Source of the DNA: an uncultured Flavobacteriaceae bacterium
GTDB lineage: Bacteria > Bacteroidota > Bacteroidia > Flavobacteriales > Flavobacteriaceae
Assembly: GCA_947501845.1 (NCBI GenBank)
Contig: CANMXP010000009.1
Span: forward strand, 124,001-188,000
Direction of reading: 5' to 3'
Length of the DNA stretch: 64,000 bases
The translations under genes and the position numbers were made by a program. The notes beneath the pieces are model-generated. The model did no database searches. It had not been told where the DNA came from and saw nothing but the letters and a program-made list of their open reading frames with translations. Each line of letters starts with the position of its first letter. Within the stretch, counting starts at the first letter, position 1. Below are positions 62,711 through 64,000 of the stretch, one piece after another.

Positions 62711-62843
62711 TACGACAACACTAATTAATTGGCTGGGTTGGTGTCACTCAGAAAATCCTACAAATTTTCTCTACGTTCGGTTTCCTTTTGCTAAATTAGT
62801 TGCGTAACAATTATAACTAACCATACACAAACTGTTGTGTATA
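62711..62843 (+). repeat. attC-like imperfect inverted repeat N plus extra right arm
   Basis: Left ACGACAACACTAATTAATTG pairs with TAAATTAGTTGCGT (62711-62804). A further right-arm-like motif with the perfect palindrome ATACACAA/TTGTGTAT follows at 62823-62841, matching the right end of repeat M, so two sites may be fused here. Confidence 0.45.
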
Positions 62844-62870
62844 ACCTAAAAAACCGAACTGAAATAAAAT

Positions 62871-63533
62871 ATGGGATTTTTAAAGAGACTATTTGGCAAA
62901 AAAGAAGCACCTATTGAAAAAGAATTTACAGAAGAAGAGCATGAAAAAGACTATGAATTGAAATCTGAAGGTCTTGAAAATGTCTTAGGAAAAATGCATA
63001 ATCTTGTTGGACATGCTATAGTTCCTTTTGCTATAGGAGGAGCGGTCGATATGTATTACTTTCCGAATCACATAAAAGGAACTGGATTTGCGACAATGGA
63101 ATTATTAGATCCAGATGGAAATGGGCCTAAGAAAAACCGAATAGGAACTTATGAATTAGTTGCGTTTACGAAATATGATTATAGCGAAAATAAGGAAACC
63201 CAAACACCTTTTAATTTAATAGAAAGAAAAGCCTGTGGATTTTTAACTGCAATTGGAATGTATTCTTCACAAGCTGTTTTGAATCCTAAAGAGACAATAG
63301 AAGTTCCAAATGGAGAAAATGAGGAAAACACTTGTTTAGTTTTTGACTTATATGAACCTGATGGAAATAAATTTAAAATCGGAAACAGAGAACATCACCT
63401 GTTACTTTGTATACAAATTTTTAGAAGTGAAATGGACTATGCAAGACAGAATGGAAGTGATGAGTTATTTAAAATATTAAAAGACAAAGGAATTTATCCA
63501 TATAGTGATTTGGATAGAGAACCTGTAATATAA
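62871..63533 (+). CDS. SUFU-like (suppressor of fused domain) protein with basic N-terminal tag
   Basis: 220 residues beginning MGFLKRLFGKKEAP, an aromatic/basic tag also on two other cargo proteins here. The body (VDMYYFPNHIKGTGFATMEL; IGTYELVAFTKYDY; PFNLIERKACGFLTAIG; HHLLLCIQIFRSEMDYA) fits the bacterial SUFU domain, a fold used by many immunity proteins against polymorphic toxins. No toxin is next to it. It follows repeat N and precedes another repeat-like stretch, again as a single gene. Confidence 0.7.
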   Translation: MGFLKRLFGKKEAPIEKEFTEEEHEKDYELKSEGLENVLGKMHNLVGHAIVPFAIGGAVDMYYFPNHIKGTGFATMELLDPDGNGPKKNRIGTYELVAFTKYDYSENKETQTPFNLIERKACGFLTAIGMYSSQAVLNPKETIEVPNGENEENTCLVFDLYEPDGNKFKIGNREHHLLLCIQIFRSEMDYARQNGSDELFKILKDKGIYPYSDLDREPVI

Positions 63534-63534
63534 A

Positions 63535-63640
63535 GGCAACACCCCTACTGGCGCTCGTATAGGCTAATCCCACCTAATTCTAATTATTTGCTAGCACTTC
63601 GTCTGTGACGAGTACTCTAAAAACCAATAGGCTAAAAATA
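63535..63640 (+). repeat. Left-arm fragment and REP-like sequence
   Basis: AGGCAACACCCCTACTGGCG begins right at the SUFU stop codon and opens like the other left arms (GGCAACACC), then runs into CACTTCGTCTGTGACGAGTAC, which contains the short palindrome CTCGTCACAGACGAAG in part. It looks like a mix of a broken attC-like site and a REP element. The rest of this 215-bp gap shows no gene. Confidence 0.35.
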
Positions 63641-63749
63641 TTACTCTTTAATTTTGTTCAACTTCAAATACCTGTATGCATATATAATTGTTGCCCACAA
63701 TATTGAACTCAACTTCAGAGTTAATTAAAATGAATACAAATCAATCAAA

Positions 63750-64000
63750 ATGAAATTATTTAATCTGATATTATTTTTAGTATTAATCTTATCATCTTGT
63801 CAACAAAAACAAATTGGAAAAGTTAACGGGCAGAAACCAAAGGAACCAGAAAAAAATGAGGCAATCGGACTTCAATTTATAGGCGATTACAAAGCTAAAG
63901 CAATGATTTTAGGTTCGTTCCATTTCAGTAATCCACAAATGGATAGCTATAAAGAGCAATTTGTAGTTGATATGTCAACGGAACAGAAACAGATAGAAAT
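63750..64000 (+). CDS. DUF5694-like lipoprotein (partial, C-terminus missing)
   Basis: The gene continues past the right edge; 83 residues are visible. A lipoprotein signal (LILFLVLILSSCQQ) is followed by a lysine/glutamate linker and AKAMILGSFHFSNPQMD, the opening of the DUF5694 family, a TraB-related fold with a conserved G-x-FHF-x-N-P motif. Family role unknown. It lies 216 bp after the SUFU gene, with no promoter match visible. Confidence 0.7.
   Translation, partial: MKLFNLILFLVLILSSCQQKQIGKVNGQKPKEPEKNEAIGLQFIGDYKAKAMILGSFHFSNPQMDSYKEQFVVDMSTEQKQIE

Noticed and set aside
11997-63640. A complete integron with integrase
   Set aside because: No tyrosine recombinase frame was found anywhere in the window, so only the repeat and cassette pattern can be claimed.

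Overview
The window looks like chromosome from a low-GC, probably marine member of the Flavobacteriaceae (Bacteroidetes). Evidence: several promoters match the Bacteroidetes -7 consensus TAnnTTTG; there is no clear Shine-Dalgarno pattern; two giant secreted proteins end in type IX secretion (T9SS) sorting domains; SecA has the long Bacteroidetes form; a DUF4295 gene follows rpmB-rpmG; and there are SusC-like regulatory/beta-barrel receptors and Wza-type lipoproteins. I cannot name the genus from sequence alone. No rRNA, tRNA or CRISPR array was seen.

Layout. (1) 0-10 kb is mostly core: a partial Wza-like export lipoprotein, divergent to an ABC-F ATPase, then a methyltransferase, a secreted TonB_C-like protein, a decayed gene, the corrinoid adenosyltransferase, a DUF2795 protein and secA. 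(2) 10.2-25.9 kb is an accessory island of mostly single genes: a RadC-like protein, a 1287-residue adhesin-like T9SS cargo, HEAT-like, DUF6193-like and DUF4261-like proteins, two regulators, DUF5946, and a phosphotriesterase-like lipoprotein. Many gaps hold roughly 90-195 bp imperfect inverted repeats with a recurring plan: a left arm around xCCTAACA..GTATAA, a right arm around TTATAC....GTTxxxT, and often an inner CCAAAT/ATTTGG hairpin. They look like integron attC sites, but no integrase lies in the window. (3) 26-53.8 kb returns to core and metabolic genes: a GH88/GH29 glycosidase pair, an M23 peptidase, rimO, a serine hydrolase, a 1450-residue secreted nuclease, ftsY, DUF4295-rpmG-rpmB, cinA and its neighbours, an acyltransferase E2, a glycosyltransferase, recR, a sodium symporter, a beta-barrel receptor, fabH and htpG. 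(4) 53.8-64 kb is a second accessory island: REP-like repeats and a RAYT transposase relic, an AIPR family protein, a NACHT NTPase, an XRE regulator with its own palindrome, DoxX-like, PhyH-like, DUF4386, SUFU-like and DUF5694 genes. Here attC-like repeats recur, and a conserved promoter-bearing module is present three times, each copy in front of a different gene.

Together the two islands read as gene-cassette arrays (promoter, gene, attC-like hairpin) inserted beside housekeeping genes. Their cargo is regulators, small enzymes, immunity-like orphan proteins and antiphage-type genes (AIPR, NACHT). This cassette interpretation is an inference from sequence pattern and is the main lead in the window.
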